A DNA stretch of 64,000 nt from Aurifilum marmelostoma (taxonomy: Eukaryota > Ascomycota > Sordariomycetes > Diaporthales > Cryphonectriaceae): the NCBI GenBank assembly GCA_027559495.1, contig JAMXSV010000006.1:1178001-1242000 (forward strand), read 5' to 3'. A program made the translations under genes and the position numbers. This document shows, piece after piece, positions 11,066 to 23,070 of the stretch (its first letter is position 1; each line of letters opens with the position of its first letter). The notes beneath the pieces were generated by a model. That model worked only from the letters and a program-made list of their open reading frames with translations. It had not been told where the DNA came from and ran no database searches.

Positions 11066-13560
11066 TCACATCTACAATCCACACGCAGCCGGGCCGTTGG
11101 AGGGCCGAGGCCTTTCTCGATGCTCCGTCCCGAGAGTGGGTGGAGGCAGGTTAATTAAGCAAGCGCAAGGTGATCGAGATCTCGCCCGCCAAAGAAAAAG
11201 GTGGCGGGTGGTGCAGTCTGGTGTACTGTGTAATCAAACAGCAGGAATCCTCCTGTCGGTACTTGCAATGTGCATTTACCATAAGTATAGTGCCTCCTTC
11301 CCCAGTCTCCTCTCCTAACCCCCCCCCCTCCCTCTTCCTCTCTTCCTCTCACGCGCATATCGATCTTCACCTCGGATCCATGAGTCTTCAGGGAGGGACA
11401 CACACCACACACCCTCTCTCTCTCTCTCTCTTGGCTCTGGCTCTCTAGTCTCCCTCTCTGGCTTGAAATCATGGTACCCGGCGCTGCAGAGACCCAGGAG
11501 GATCCACAGGCGCCCAGCCCTTGTCTCCACAAGCCTCGCAATCTCACCAAGCCGGCATAGACCGCTCTAGGCCTGGGGGATCGGCGACGGGGGGGGGGCC
11601 AAATCGAACATGGTACCAGGCGGAACAGCTGAAAAACCACAATTCCATGTTGAAAAGGCCAAGGGGACAAGACAAAGAGCATGAAGCTCGATGCCAGGTT
11701 GGCACGGCTGCTCGAAAACCCTCATGCGATGATCAGCGGTGGTGGATCTCTTGCACACTTACTTACAGACATATATTATGGAGAAGGATCAACATGGGAT
11801 CCATTTGCAATAATTACTGAAGCACTTTATTACTATTATGTATTGTACTTCTGTTCGTCAGGTACGAGAAAAAACAAACAGCCGCAGCGGATTCCTTTTC
11901 CTCTTCTCTCTCTCTCTCTTCGGGATCATGCCCTGCCTGATCGTCAGCCGCAGAGTGGAAGAATGTACTGCATCAAACACTGCCTGACTCGCCCTCATCA
12001 TGTATTGCAACAATGATGTAATGAAGTGTTATTGTATGCAAGCCCGTATTCTTCTCGGCACCGGGATGGAGCTTCTGGAGATTTGGCGTCCCCCCCCCCC
12101 CCCTCCTCTGTGTGGACAGACCGCGTCTTGGCTTGGAAATGCTGCTGTTACTTGCAGGAACAATGCCCGAGGCAACTTGTCTAGGTCGCGTTCTGGCGGC
12201 TGGGTTCGGTGCTGTTTCTCTGGTGCCGGATGCTTGGAAACCCGGAATGGGTCAACGGCGGGCGCGCGGTGTGCACGAGTGTGTCTGGCTCACAGTAGAG
12301 TTGGGCGCCTCCCCCCCCCCCCCTCCTTTTCCCTATCTTTTAGAGGTTACCAAGTGACCCCCGTTGTACGAATACGGCGTAATGCACCGAGTAAGTAACC
12401 CAGGTCGGAGATGTGGCTTCGAGACACTGTCTGGCTGGCTGCATACCTGGTTTGCTTCTTCTCTCCCACATGGGCTTGTATGGGTGTGAGTGTGTGTTTA
12501 GGAATTCGTCATGCTTCTTATTCGAGTAGTAATAATCCAGACAGCCCTTTTTTTTTCGCCTTCTCTCGAGCAATGCAGGTGGTAGAGTAGATACATAGTC
12601 GGAAGCCTGGCTCATGGCTGGAATCTCGCCTCCCTTTTCTTCCTCCTTCTCCTCCTTCTTCTCTCAGACAAAACCATCCAACAACGCAGACACACACACA
12701 CAGAGAGAGAGATAAATCTTACTCGTCATACCTCACTGTACTGGAGTGTACTATAGTACTGTTTAGAAAACCCTGCCTATCACGGTAAGCACCTATACAC
12801 AGACACCTGCACCAAGCAGCCTACAGTATACACACTACACTACTACTACCACTACTACTACTACAATTACTCCACATGCTCCATTCGACGTCCTGTTCTA
12901 GACTGCCGCAGACCTCTTCGTGCCCCCCCCCCCCCCTGCCCGCGGTCAGCCTGTGCTCCCTTCTCGGCACACATGCGCATGCATGCAGGCAGTCAGTTGC
13001 TGCATACACACCTTGCCCAATCTTTTCTCGTGCAAGCTCCAGCCTGGCTTGTGTCTCGTGGTTGTCGTCTCGTATCGGCCTCGCGATCCAAACCCTCAAA
13101 AACTTGGCTTCTTTCTCTTTCTCTCTCTTTCTCAGGCTCTTCCTGATCGCTAACAAGCGGGCTCTCTCTTCCTCTCTCTCTCTCGCTCACACAGACCACC
13201 TCCACCTCTCGAGACAAGGAACTCTCTCCCGATTTCTCGTCGATCGACTGATCCACACCTTGATCGACCAGCCCGCGTCTCTGCTACGCTATTAGACAGG
13301 AAGAGCACGGGGCACCACAGCAGCAACGGCTTCTAATCTTGCCCGTCTCTCCTCTTCCGACCGTCGAGCAAAGGTCCAGAAGAAAGAACAAAGGACGAAC
13401 TATCTTGTTTGGGAGGAGAGGGGCCCCCTGTTGCTACTTTCGGTTCGGGTCTCTTCACTTGTCCGGGTCACAAGCACGAGCAGATGCGCACGCTTGCGTC
13501 CTGAAACTGTCCACTACTACGACTACATTCGGTACTACCACTGCTACTAACCCGTTCTAC

Positions 13561-13564
<4 letters not shown>

Positions 13565-13598
<34 letters not shown>
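13565..13598. repeat. (CT)17 microsatellite
   Basis: Seventeen CT units sit in a pyrimidine-rich segment about 1 kb upstream of the first ATG of the histidine kinase gene. CT tracts are common in fungal core promoters and 5' leaders. Confidence 0.9.
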
Positions 13599-13603
<5 letters not shown>

Positions 13604-14002
13604 CCTGCGCTCTCTCTATCTTCTCTCTCTCTTGCTTCCTGTAGGTTCGGCTCCGAAACGAACAACCGGCATATACCTGGATAGCCTATTTATTCCATGC
13701 CCACCACCTCACACCCCCCCCCCCCAAAGAATCCCACTTGGACGGTGGCTAATAATCCATTGTGGGCTTGGCAGAGGGGGCCCATGAACGAAGCATCCGG
13801 GACGGTGGGGATTTCCTTCGTCATCCTGGGGTCACTCGGTCATTGTGTGTCGACTTTAGGTTTCGTCTGAGTACAGTACAATACAGTACAGATTCAGAAG
13901 AAGAAGGAGGAGGAGACGGCTCTCATAGGCACATACGAACACTGACACGATCACTCTTCTTCGAACTACCCACCAAAGGCAGTGTCGAAGCACAAAGGAC
14001 AG

Positions 14003-14005
<3 letters not shown>

Positions 14006-14036
<31 letters not shown>
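14006..14036. repeat. T31 homopolymer
   Basis: A run of about 31 T upstream of the histidine kinase coding region. A second run of 23 T lies at 14472-14494. Confidence 0.9.
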
Positions 14037-14595
14037 CCTGGAAAAGACCTGTCTCTCTCCTCGCCTTTTTCTTCCTCGTCTATCTCCCTCTGGAGCAAGG
14101 CCATTCGGCCCAAAAGAAAACCTCACCCATCTTCCTACTCCCTATTCCTGTCCTCTCTCTCAGCCCTCAGCTGGATGATATTATACACTACCCCAGACAC
14201 GATCTATCATAAAGAAAAAAGAAGGAAAAAGAGAGAAGGAGAAAACAATACACCCAAAACATCACACCCTCGTGCCCTGGACCAAGTAAAACCACAAGCC
14301 CACTCCCCTGCCTGGTCTCTTGCAATTAATTAAATCGATCGTGCCAACGGCTTTAGCTTTCCCAGCGGGCTAGCCAGATCGACCGTCTGCCAGAATATCG
14401 AATTCCGCAGCCGTTACCGCTGTTCACAGGGCCCCCTCAGCCGTCGTTTTTTTTTTTACTGGGCTTTGACCTTTTTTTTTTTTTTTTTTTTTTTACCCTA
14501 TTCCCACTTCTACCGTAACATGCGAGAGGGACCCGGTTGTTGACTGACACATCCTGTCGGGTCGACAATCCTCGATCGCTTCTTTCTTATCCTTC

Positions 14596-17500
14596 ATGAA
14601 TCTGGAGAAACACCAGCCGTCGCCACATGAAAACGACCTGGGCCTCAGCGGTCGGGCTGCCATCCGTGTCTTTTTTCCACCATCTTCTTTTTCTGCTGCC
14701 ACCCACAATTCTTTTATTATCACTACACCGACGACCACCACGACAACGACGGCGGCAGCAGCAGCAGCAGCAGCAGATACTAGTACCACCACCCCCGCTA
14801 CCGCTACCGCTACTGCTCTAAACGGCGACAGCTCGACCTGTCCGTTGATCAGTCCTGCGCTAACCTCGGCATCCTCGTTCACCTCGCCCCCGGCGCCTCC
14901 TTCCTCTTCTTCCTCCTCCTCGGCCGCCTCCTTCTCGCCTGCCGCACGTCTTGTCTTCCCTCCTGCTCCGTCTCCCCTCCTCGAGCACCCGCCTCCTGGT
15001 CCTCCTCCTTGCTGCTGCAGCAGGAACATCGCGGCACAGCCCTCGGACGACGCTGTCAGGCTCGCCACCCAGCTGGTCAGGCATCGCGGTCGGCAGCTTG
15101 GACAGTATGGTTTGACAGCTGCCTCCGGCGTTTGCGATCAGTCCGACGTGGGCGCTGCCTCTCCCTTCTTCTTCTTCCTCCCTCCTTTTCCTGCTGGACC
15201 TGGCGCTGCGGCCGGTTCTGCCCCGAGTCAAGGCCAGGGCTGCTGCACGAACCCAGCAACGGCGGCAATAACAACAACAGCAGCAGCAGCAGCAGCAGCG
15301 ACAACAACGACGCCGCCAGAACATCCAATCCACTGGGCCGTGGCCCCCCCGCGTCGCCAGACTCACGCACGCCTGGAAACCACCAGAGAACGGCGGCAAC
15401 AACAGCAGCAGCATTATAACTGAGCCTCCTACTGCTCACATTCCCCCTCCACCTAATCCCAGGCCCGCCAAGCGATCTGCCAGCTCAGGCAATCTCGATC
15501 CGTCCACCTTCCCCCGGCCCCCTCCGCCGGCCAAGAAGCCCCGCCTGCTCCCCCCCCGGCAAGATCGACCTCACCAACATCTCCCGCCCTCGGACCTTTG
15601 AGGGCTTAGCCCTGCCCGACGTCTCGCCGCTCTTCTTCTCCTCCAGCTCCCACGCGCGCCGGCCACACATGACCGGCCGCCCCCTCACCTTCCCCAGCGC
15701 AGAGCCTTCCGCGGCCATGTTGAACCGCCTGCGCGAGGACCAGAATGTCGTCCGCACCGTCAAGCTGCCCAAGGGCCCCGCCAGCTCTGCGAGCCCCGCA
15801 AAGGGTGTGCACGGGCTGAGCACCCCAGGCAGCGCCGGCTCTGACAGCCACTCGTCGTCCAGGAGCATTGGTGGTGCTGGTGGTGCTGGTGCTGGTGCGA
15901 ATGTCGGCGGTGACAGTCGTCATCTGCCGGCCGAACTTCGGGGTCTCCAGGGCTTGAGCGTCATCGACCTGCTCGAGGCGGACGAGAGGCCCTCATTCAT
16001 CATCGACATCACGAACCGCGCCAACTTCAACGCAGACGCGCCGCTGAGGCTGCTGTTTGTGAACGCCTCGCTGAGGGCCTCGCAGGGCGTCTATGGCCTC
16101 ATCTCCCAGAGCCCCGAGAACAACACCGAGTTCTCGAGGTTCAAGGCCTGGGTCGTCAGCTTTGTCAAGGACAACAGGTCCATGGACGTGTCTCTCCCTT
16201 CTCTCTCCTATGGGGGCATCAGCTGGACCTGCTCCACGCTGGCCAACCGATACCGATTCGTCAGCGGCAATGCGTCGGCTGTGTCGATCACGCCTACATC
16301 TCCCGTTCCCCCGGCCAGGGCGAGCATGATCCAGGAACAGCGAGCCAGAGGGCCGACGCCTTCGAGGGACACCCCAGCCCCGGGCAGGGATCGGGCCCTC
16401 AGCGAGACGGACTACTTTGGCGATGCCTCCCCTGAGCAGAGCAGCATTGTTGGCCGGCGAGCCTACTCAGAGCCCCGAGACCTGGCCGACCTGAGACCGG
16501 ATACACCAGAGCCCCCGCACACCGAGGAGGCACTCAGCCCTGATCCGGGCGCGGATGCGGATCTCATGCAGACTTTTGACTGGACGAGGATTGTGGATGT
16601 CAGTGGTAAGTTTTTCCCCGGGTCTCCCGTCCCTCTACAGCGCCTCTGTGCCTTGTTACCCTTTTGACGAGATTATTTGTGGTTGCGGCTTTTCTCGTAC
16701 TCATCTTCTCTTGTCCTCCCTGCTCTAGTACTCTCGCCTCACCTACAATTTGCACGATCAATACGATGGGAGGACACACCGCTGGGGCCGATCGAGGACT
16801 GGCCAGGGGACCTGCGCACCATGTCGAATATGGTCATGGGGAGCCCGCATCCTGCTGCCATGTACTGGGGGCCCGAATATATCGCCATCTACAACGAGGC
16901 CTACCTCAGCCTGGCCGGCAAGAAGCACCCCAGGCTCATGGGCCAGAGCTACATTGTGGGCTGGGCCGAGATCTGGGACGAGATCAAGCCCGTTTTTGAT
17001 GCCGCCTGGCACAGCGGACAGGCCACCATGAAGCACGACGACAGGCTTTTCATCTCCCGAAACGGTTTCCTGGAGGAGACCTTCTTCAACTGGTCCATCG
17101 TGCCCATGGTCGGCAGCGACGGCTCCGTCGTGGCCCTCTACAACCCGGCCTTTGAGAACACCCGGCGAAAGGTCAACGAGCGGAGGATGTTTACGCTGCG
17201 CGAGGTGGGCGAGAGGACATCCCTCGCGCGGGACGTGCAGCAGTTCTGGCAGCAGGTCGTCAAGGGCCTCGAGTACAACGAGGCCGACATCCCCTTCTCC
17301 CTGATCTACAGCGTCGTGGACGAGTCGGACAGCGACATGTCCTCGATGCACTCGGGCAGCGTGGCCAACCCTCCTCGGATCCAGCTCGCCGGGTCTCTCG
17401 GCGTGCCTGCCGGTCACTTCTACAGCGAGATGTCCTCCATTGATCTGAGAACAAGCAACGAGTGCTTTGCGCCGTACATGAGGATGTCCATGTCACAGCC

Positions 17501-19209
17501 CTCCGTCCCTGTCGTCCTCAACAAGGAAGACGGGACGCTCCCGCGACACCTCATCGAGGGCATCGAGTGGAGGGGTTTTGGGGACCCTTCGAGGACGGTG
17601 GTTGTGTTCCCGGTCCACCCAACGACAGGCGAGGGCGTGGTTGGCTTTATCGTCCTGGGCGTGAACCCGAGGAGGCCGTACAACGACGACTACCGACTGT
17701 TCATCAACCTCCTCTCCCGGCAGCTGGCGACATCGATGGCCTCGGTCGTGCTCTTCGAGGAGGAGATCAAGCGCGGCCAGCAGGCGGCGCGCATTGCTGC
17801 CCTGGACCGCCAGCAGCTCTCACAGGAGCTCCGCCTGCGCACACAAGAGGCCGTCGAGAGCGAGTACAAGTTCACGCGCATGGCCGAGTTCGCGCCGGTG
17901 GGTATCTTCATCACGAACGCGCAGGGCGACCTCAACTTCTGCAACGACTCGTGGTGGGAGATCTCGAGACACCCCCGGGCGATCGACTCGTTTGACTCCT
18001 GGATGGACAGCATCCTCCCCCGCGACAGGCCCGCCGTCGAGGAGGCGTGGAGGCGGCTCATCGACGACAAGGTGTCCATCACGCTCGAGTTCCGGTTCAA
18101 GGCGTCACGCGAGGCGAACGGGCACCCGATCGAGACGTGGGCGCTGATGAGCGCGTACCCGGAAAAGGACGCAAGCGGGACGACAAAGGCCATCTTTGGC
18201 TGCATCACGGACATCAGCCAGCAGAAGTGGGCCGAGGCCTTCCAGAAGCAGCGCAGGGAGGAGGCCCTCGAGCTCAAGCGCCAGCAGGAGAACTTCATCG
18301 ACATGACCAGCCACGAGATGCGCAACCCGCTGAGCGCGCTGTGCCAGTGCGCCGACGAGATCATCGGCAGCATCACGGCGTACCGCAAGACCCAGGCCGC
18401 CGAGCTGACCGACAGCCTGCGCTCGACGCTCGAGTCGTGCTACGAGGCCGCCAACACCATCTCGCTGTGTGCAAACCACCAGAAGAAGATCATCAACGAC
18501 GTGCTGACCCTCTCGAGGCTCGACTCGCGCATGCTCGAGGTGACACCCACCGTCGTCAAGCCCGTCGAGGTGATCGAGACGAGCCTCAAGATGTTCGACG
18601 CCGAGCTCGTGTCCAACAACATCAAGGCCGAGTTCCGCATCGACCAGTCCTACTACGACATGGACATCACCCTCGCCAGGCTCGACCCGGCCCGCCTGCA
18701 GCAGGTCCTCATCAACCTCCTGACCAACGCCATCAAGTTCACCCAGAAGCAGGAGCAGCGGTCCATCATCGTCACCCTGGGCGCGTCCAGGGACGTCTCG
18801 CAGGCGCAGGTGGCCGGCATCGAGTTCTTCCAGGGCGACGCCGAGCCGGGCGAGGACATCACAGACAAGGCCGAGTGGGGCGACGGCGACAAGTTCAACC
18901 TGCACCTGTCCGTGACTGACACGGGACCAGGCCTCACCGACGAGGAGCGCAATATGCTGTTCCAGCGGTTCCGGCAGACGTCTCCCCGGACGCACGTCGA
19001 GTACGGCGGGTCGGGCCTGGGCCTGTTCATCTCGCGCATGCTCACGGAGCTCCAGGGCGGACAGATCGGCGTGCTCTCGCAAAAGGGCACCGGCAGCACC
19101 TTTGCCTTTTACATCAAGAGCCGCAAGTGCTCCGAGGAGCCCGAGCCGCCACCGCCTACCCCGCCTGCCTCTCACGCGCTGGCCAACCCGCCGCTGGTGC
19201 TCAAGGACA

Positions 19210-19242
<33 letters not shown>

Positions 19243-19943
19243 ACTCGCCGGCCCTCCCGATCCTGCCCGTCATCGACCCGGCCACCATCGACGTGCTCGT
19301 GGTCGAGGACAACGAGGTCAACCAGAAGGTCCTCGGCCGCCTGCTCAAGCGATACGGCTTCAGGCCGCACCTGGCCAACCACGGCGGCGAGGCCATCGAG
19401 AAGCTGCAGAGGTCGACGCACTGGAACCACGAGGCTGCCGCCGCCGAGGGGATCGAACCACCGCCGCCACCACCACCAACAACACCACCGTCGACCGTGC
19501 TGGGCGAGGGCGACGAGGACAAGGAGGATGCGATCAATATCTCCATCATCCTGATGGACCTAGAGATGCCCGTCATGGACGGCATGACGTGCGCGCGGAG
19601 GATCAGGGACCTCGAGAGACGGGGCGTCATCATGGCGCGGCTTCCGATCATTGCTGTCACGGCGTATGTGAGGCCCGAGCAGATTGGGGAAGCCAGAGCC
19701 TCTGGGATGGTATGTCTTGCGACAATTTCGCCTCTCTTTTCCACAAATGATGAGTATCATGAAGCTGACTCTGACATAAATAGGACGACATTGTGTCAAA
19801 ACCTTTCCGCGCCCCCCGAACTGACGCCCAAGATCACCAAACTACTCCTGGACCCGCCCACAGGCAACACGCCAGCCGCGTCGCCCATGTCTCTTGCTTC
19901 TCCGGCAACTGATCAGCCAGCTGCGTTTCCCTTCTCCACTTGA
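14596..19943 (+). CDS. Hybrid histidine kinase with PAS-type sensor region and receiver
   Basis: A two-component sensor that autophosphorylates on His and passes phosphate to its own receiver Asp, normally feeding a Ypd1-type phosphotransfer protein. Order: disordered, Ser/Pro/Gly-rich N-terminus; a conserved segment (LSVIDLLEADERPSFIIDI); PAS/GAF-like sensor regions (RWEDTPLGPIEDWPGDLRTM; later FAPVGIFITNAQGDLNFCN); H-box (FIDMTSHEMRNPLSAL, His codon near 18312); N-box (LINLLTNAIKFT); G-boxes (DTGPGLT, GGSGLGLFIS); receiver (VLVVEDNEVNQ, ILMDLEMPVMDG with Asp codon near 19557, IIAVTAY, and DDIVSKPF after an intron). Introns are 16606-16728 and 19710-19783. The coding frame is broken at C8 15550-15557 and C6 19812-19817, and probably once upstream of 15400 (C7 at 15344-15350 is a candidate). 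Each break is fixed by one fewer C. Read as given, the stop after the receiver is at 19912; corrected, it is at 19943. The start at 14596 is uncertain. I do not assign a fungal HHK group. Confidence 0.85.
16606..16728 (+). other. Intron in hybrid histidine kinase
   Basis: This 123-nt intron has a GTAAGT donor and a CTCTAG acceptor. It joins RIVDVS to LSPHLQFARSIRWEDTPLGP in frame. Confidence 0.85.
19710..19783 (+). other. Intron inside the receiver domain
   Basis: This 74-nt intron has a GTATGT donor and an AATAG acceptor. It sits between the ASGM and DDIVSKPF receiver motifs, so splicing is required to place the conserved Lys of the receiver. Confidence 0.9.
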
Positions 19944-21238
19944 ACTTGGAAAGGCCGTGGGAATATAAAACCTCTACAACCCAAGAGAGCGCCAAAGGAA
20001 AGAAAGACAGGTGGAGCGATATATACACTTATACCTAGACGCCTTTTTGACGACAAATCTTGACGAGATCCTTCTCAACTGGACACACACGATATATACT
20101 AGATTGGGGATGCTGTGAGGGGGGTTCGTACACCTCCTGGCGAAAGGGAAAAAAATTTTTCTCCTTGGTTCAGATCCCGGATGAGAGAAACCGCTTTTAC
20201 ACGACCAAACATAGCTTGGAGTTTTGAGGCAGCATTCTTGTATGTTTTCTGGAGGCGTTTGTTTTCATTCGGTGTTGTTAGATATAGGAAGGCAACAAGG
20301 GGGTGGGTCAAACGGGAGGCAGGGTGAAAAAGGGAAAGCAAAATAAAACGAAGGGGGATCTTATTCATCGTTGGGATGTGTTAAGAAGGACCTAGAGAAG
20401 GTATCGAGTCAAGGTGTTTCCAATGTCCATAACTAGGAAAGAAGGGAAACGCGGGAGGCTTATTTTGTTTCTTGTCGTTGTTTGTTGTTGTGTTTTTGGA
20501 AATCTGGTTGGGCCCCATACATCCTCGAGGACTGTAACTTTGAAAGGGGTTCATTGGTTTGGCGGGCTGGATTAGGATTTTTAATCATCTCCATCATGTC
20601 GATACCCATATATAGATGACATTATACATATCTTTTTCTTTTTTTGAAAGGCAAAAAGAAGTGGCAACACATTCTTGCAGTGGTTGTGTGAAATTCTGCT
20701 GCTGTTGATGGGTTGGATACGGACATGACTCTCATCGTGATGGGAGATGGAGCTTGGGTTACGAGGGGATTGATTCTATTTGGGGGGTTGTCCTGCTGTA
20801 TGGTAGATCTTATTTCTGTATTTTACTTTTTTGTGCTTCTCAAGCCTGTCATTCTAGGGGAACATGGTCGTGACAAGCACCCATCAGGGCGATAGACCTA
20901 GCCATGGATGGACACATAGGGTAGACGGGTTTTGCATTCTGGAGAGATAGAGAGAGAGAGAGAGAGGCGTTGCTGTGTTATTGTTTGGCGGTGGCCTGGA
21001 CTGGACGGCTTGCGCGGTCTTTTTAACTTTTTCATGTGCATCTCTTGCTTGCGCTGATCATGTTCACTGCAGACAAGATAGCCAGACAAGTATGTGAACG
21101 AGTTTACTGTGATTTTGTGGATTCTTGTTTCTGTTGTTTTTTTTTTTCTTTTTTTTTTTTTTTTCTGGAGAAAAGGTTTCGACAGTCTGGTGTTATACTG
21201 TCGTCTTCAGATTGTGATAGCCTGCTTGTCCGGGCTCT
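19944..21238. other. Convergent intergenic region
   Basis: Space between the 3' ends of the kinase gene and the dehydrogenase gene. It holds their 3' UTRs, an AG repeat near 20946-20966 and a T-rich tract near 21139-21164. No gene is supported. Confidence 0.55.
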
Positions 21239-23070
21239 TTAGCTCTGCAGAGGCTGGCTCATGCCGCCAAACGTGACCATCTTGGTGATCTGAAAAGAGC
21301 AAACATGTTAGTCAAGTATGGGATTTCTCAAGAGTGTCCAGCAACTGCTGATGCGTCCTGGTGTGCTTACCATGTACTCCTCCACTCCGTACTTGGAACC
21401 CTCCCGGCCGAAACCAGACTCCTTGACACCGCCAAAGGGCGCGGCCGGGTCAGAGATGAGGCCCGTGTTGACGCCCACCATGCCCACCTCTAGGGCCTCC
21501 GCGACCCGGTACACCCTCTGCAGGTCCTTGGAGAAGAAGTAGCCGGCCAGGCCCACCGGCGTCGAGTTGGCAATCTTGACGACCTCCTCCTCCGTCTCAA
21601 AGGGGAACAGCCCAGCCACGGGGCCAAAGGTCTCCTCGCTGGCGATGGCCATCTCCTCGGTCAGGCCGGTGATGACGGTCGGCTGGTAGAAGTTGTCGCC
21701 GAGGTCCGGCAGCTTCTGGCCGCCGACGATGACCTTGCCTCCCTTCTTCTCGGCGTCGCGGACGTGCGCGTCGACCTTGTCGATGGCGCGATCGTGGATG
21801 AGGGGCCCGTGCGTGGTGCCGTCGGTGAAGCCGTTACCGACCTTGAAGGCCTTGACCTTGGCCGCGAAGGCGGTGGCGAAGGCGTCGTAGATGCCCTTTT
21901 GCACAAAGATGCGGTTTGCGCATACACACGTCTGGCCCGAGGAGCGGAACTTGGAGGCGACTGCTCCAGCAACTGCGGTGAGGGAAAAGGAAAGAAGAAC
22001 AATTGTCAGGACATGTCTCCCAACAGAGGCTCAGGAGAGAGGAGGAGGAGGCTTACCAGCGACGTCCAGGTCAGCATCGTCAAAGACGATGAAGGGGGCG
22101 TTTCCGCCGAGCTCAAAGGAGAGCTTCTTCAGGGTGCTGGAGGACTGCTTCATGAGCAGCTTGCCGACGCCAGTAGACCCGGTGAACGAGACCTTGCGGA
22201 CGATGGGGTTTGTGGTGAGCTCGGAGCCGACCTCGGGGGTGTTCTTGAGGGTGGTGATGACATTGACGACGCCCTTGGGGATGCCAGCCCGGTGAGCCAG
22301 CTCACACAGCGCCAGAGAGGTGAAGGGGGTCTCGCCGGGTGCCTTGGTGACAGTGGTGCAGCCCACAGCCAGGGCGGGGCCAACCTTTCGGGTGATCATG
22401 GCAGCAGGGAAGTTCCAGGGCGTGATCAGGCCACAGACACCGACGGGCTCCTTGATGGTGATGACGCGGTTGCCGGGCACGGTGGCGGGGATGGTCTCGC
22501 CGTATATCCTGGGAGCCTCCTCGCTGAACCACTCGAAAAAGTTGGCGGCGTAGGCCACCTCGCCCTTGGCGTCGGCCAGCGGCTTGCCGTTCTCCCAGGT
22601 GATGATGGTCGCCAGGTCCTCGGCGTTCTCCTGCATCAGCTCGTACCACCTCCGCAGCAGCTTGGAGCGCTGTCGGCCGGTCTGGGTGCGGAAGGAGGCG
22701 AAGGCGGCCTGTGCAGCCTCGATGGCCTTTGCCGTGTCCTTGGCATCAAACTCTGGACAGGTTCCAACCAGCTCGCCAGTGGCGGGGTCATGAACCTCAA
22801 AGGTCTTGCCCGAGGCGGCCTTGACCCACTCGCCATTGACGTAGCAGACGTCCGTCTTGGAGGAGGGAAGGGTCCTTGAGCTGTTCGGGTCCTCATCTCG
22901 TCAGCAACCTGGTGCCCTCCTGTCCACGAGGGGGACAAGACGAGACATACCTTGGGGGCCATTGTAGATGCTAGACGGTGGGCGGATAGTGAGACGGCAG
23001 GGAGTGTGCTTCTCTGGAAACGGGCAAATCTGGGCGCGAGCCTGGAGGCGGACACGAGGGACATGGACAT
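21239..23070 (-). CDS. uga2: Succinate-semialdehyde dehydrogenase, mitochondrial
   Basis: Oxidises succinate semialdehyde to succinate with NAD(P)+, the last step of the GABA shunt. Minus-strand exons are 23070-22951, 22891 (or 22880)-22057, 21972-21371 and 21289-21239, giving about 535 residues. An Arg/Ser-rich presequence (MSMSLVSASRLAPRFARFQR) suggests mitochondria. ALDH motifs present are TPWNFPAAMITRK, FTGSTGVGK, FELGGNAPFIVFDDADLD (catalytic Glu), SSGQTCVCANRIFVQ (catalytic Cys), EETFGPVAGLFPF and GGVKESGFGREG. The last exon is only 16 codons (ITKMVTFGGMSQPLQS). The exon 2 start is unclear. The best branch point and acceptor (CAG ending at 22881) give the family-like LKDPSLL but need one base fewer near 22870. 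The GAG acceptor at 22892 keeps frame but reads DPNSSRTLPSSKTDV. Confidence 0.9.

Larger units (their letters stand above)
8260..14595. other. Gene-free 6.3-kb stretch upstream of the histidine kinase gene
   Basis: No frame here has the codon structure of a gene. The stretch holds the promoter and 5' UTR of the membrane protein gene (about 8260-8800), then many low-complexity tracts: CT repeats (9492-9510, 13565-13598), an A30 run (11034-11063), T runs (14006-14036, 14472-14494) and C runs of 9-14 near 8950, 12090, 12311, 12925 and 13715. Pyrimidine richness rises towards 13-14.5 kb, as in long 5' leaders of fungal regulators. It may contain a long leader of the kinase gene or an untranslated RNA. 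No tRNA or transposon was recognised. Confidence 0.55.

Noticed and set aside
15009..15419. Separate frame reading NGGNNNNSSSSSSSDNNDAAR as an extra exon
   Set aside because: It could be part of the kinase N-terminus, but low-complexity CAG repeats read as Ser, Gln or Ala in any frame. The single-base-error path through the C7 run is simpler, though not proven.
18105..19430. Long minus-strand open frame of 441 codons opposite the histidine kinase gene
   Set aside because: It lies opposite the kinase and receiver coding exons, shows no domain, and is explained by high GC at third codon positions.
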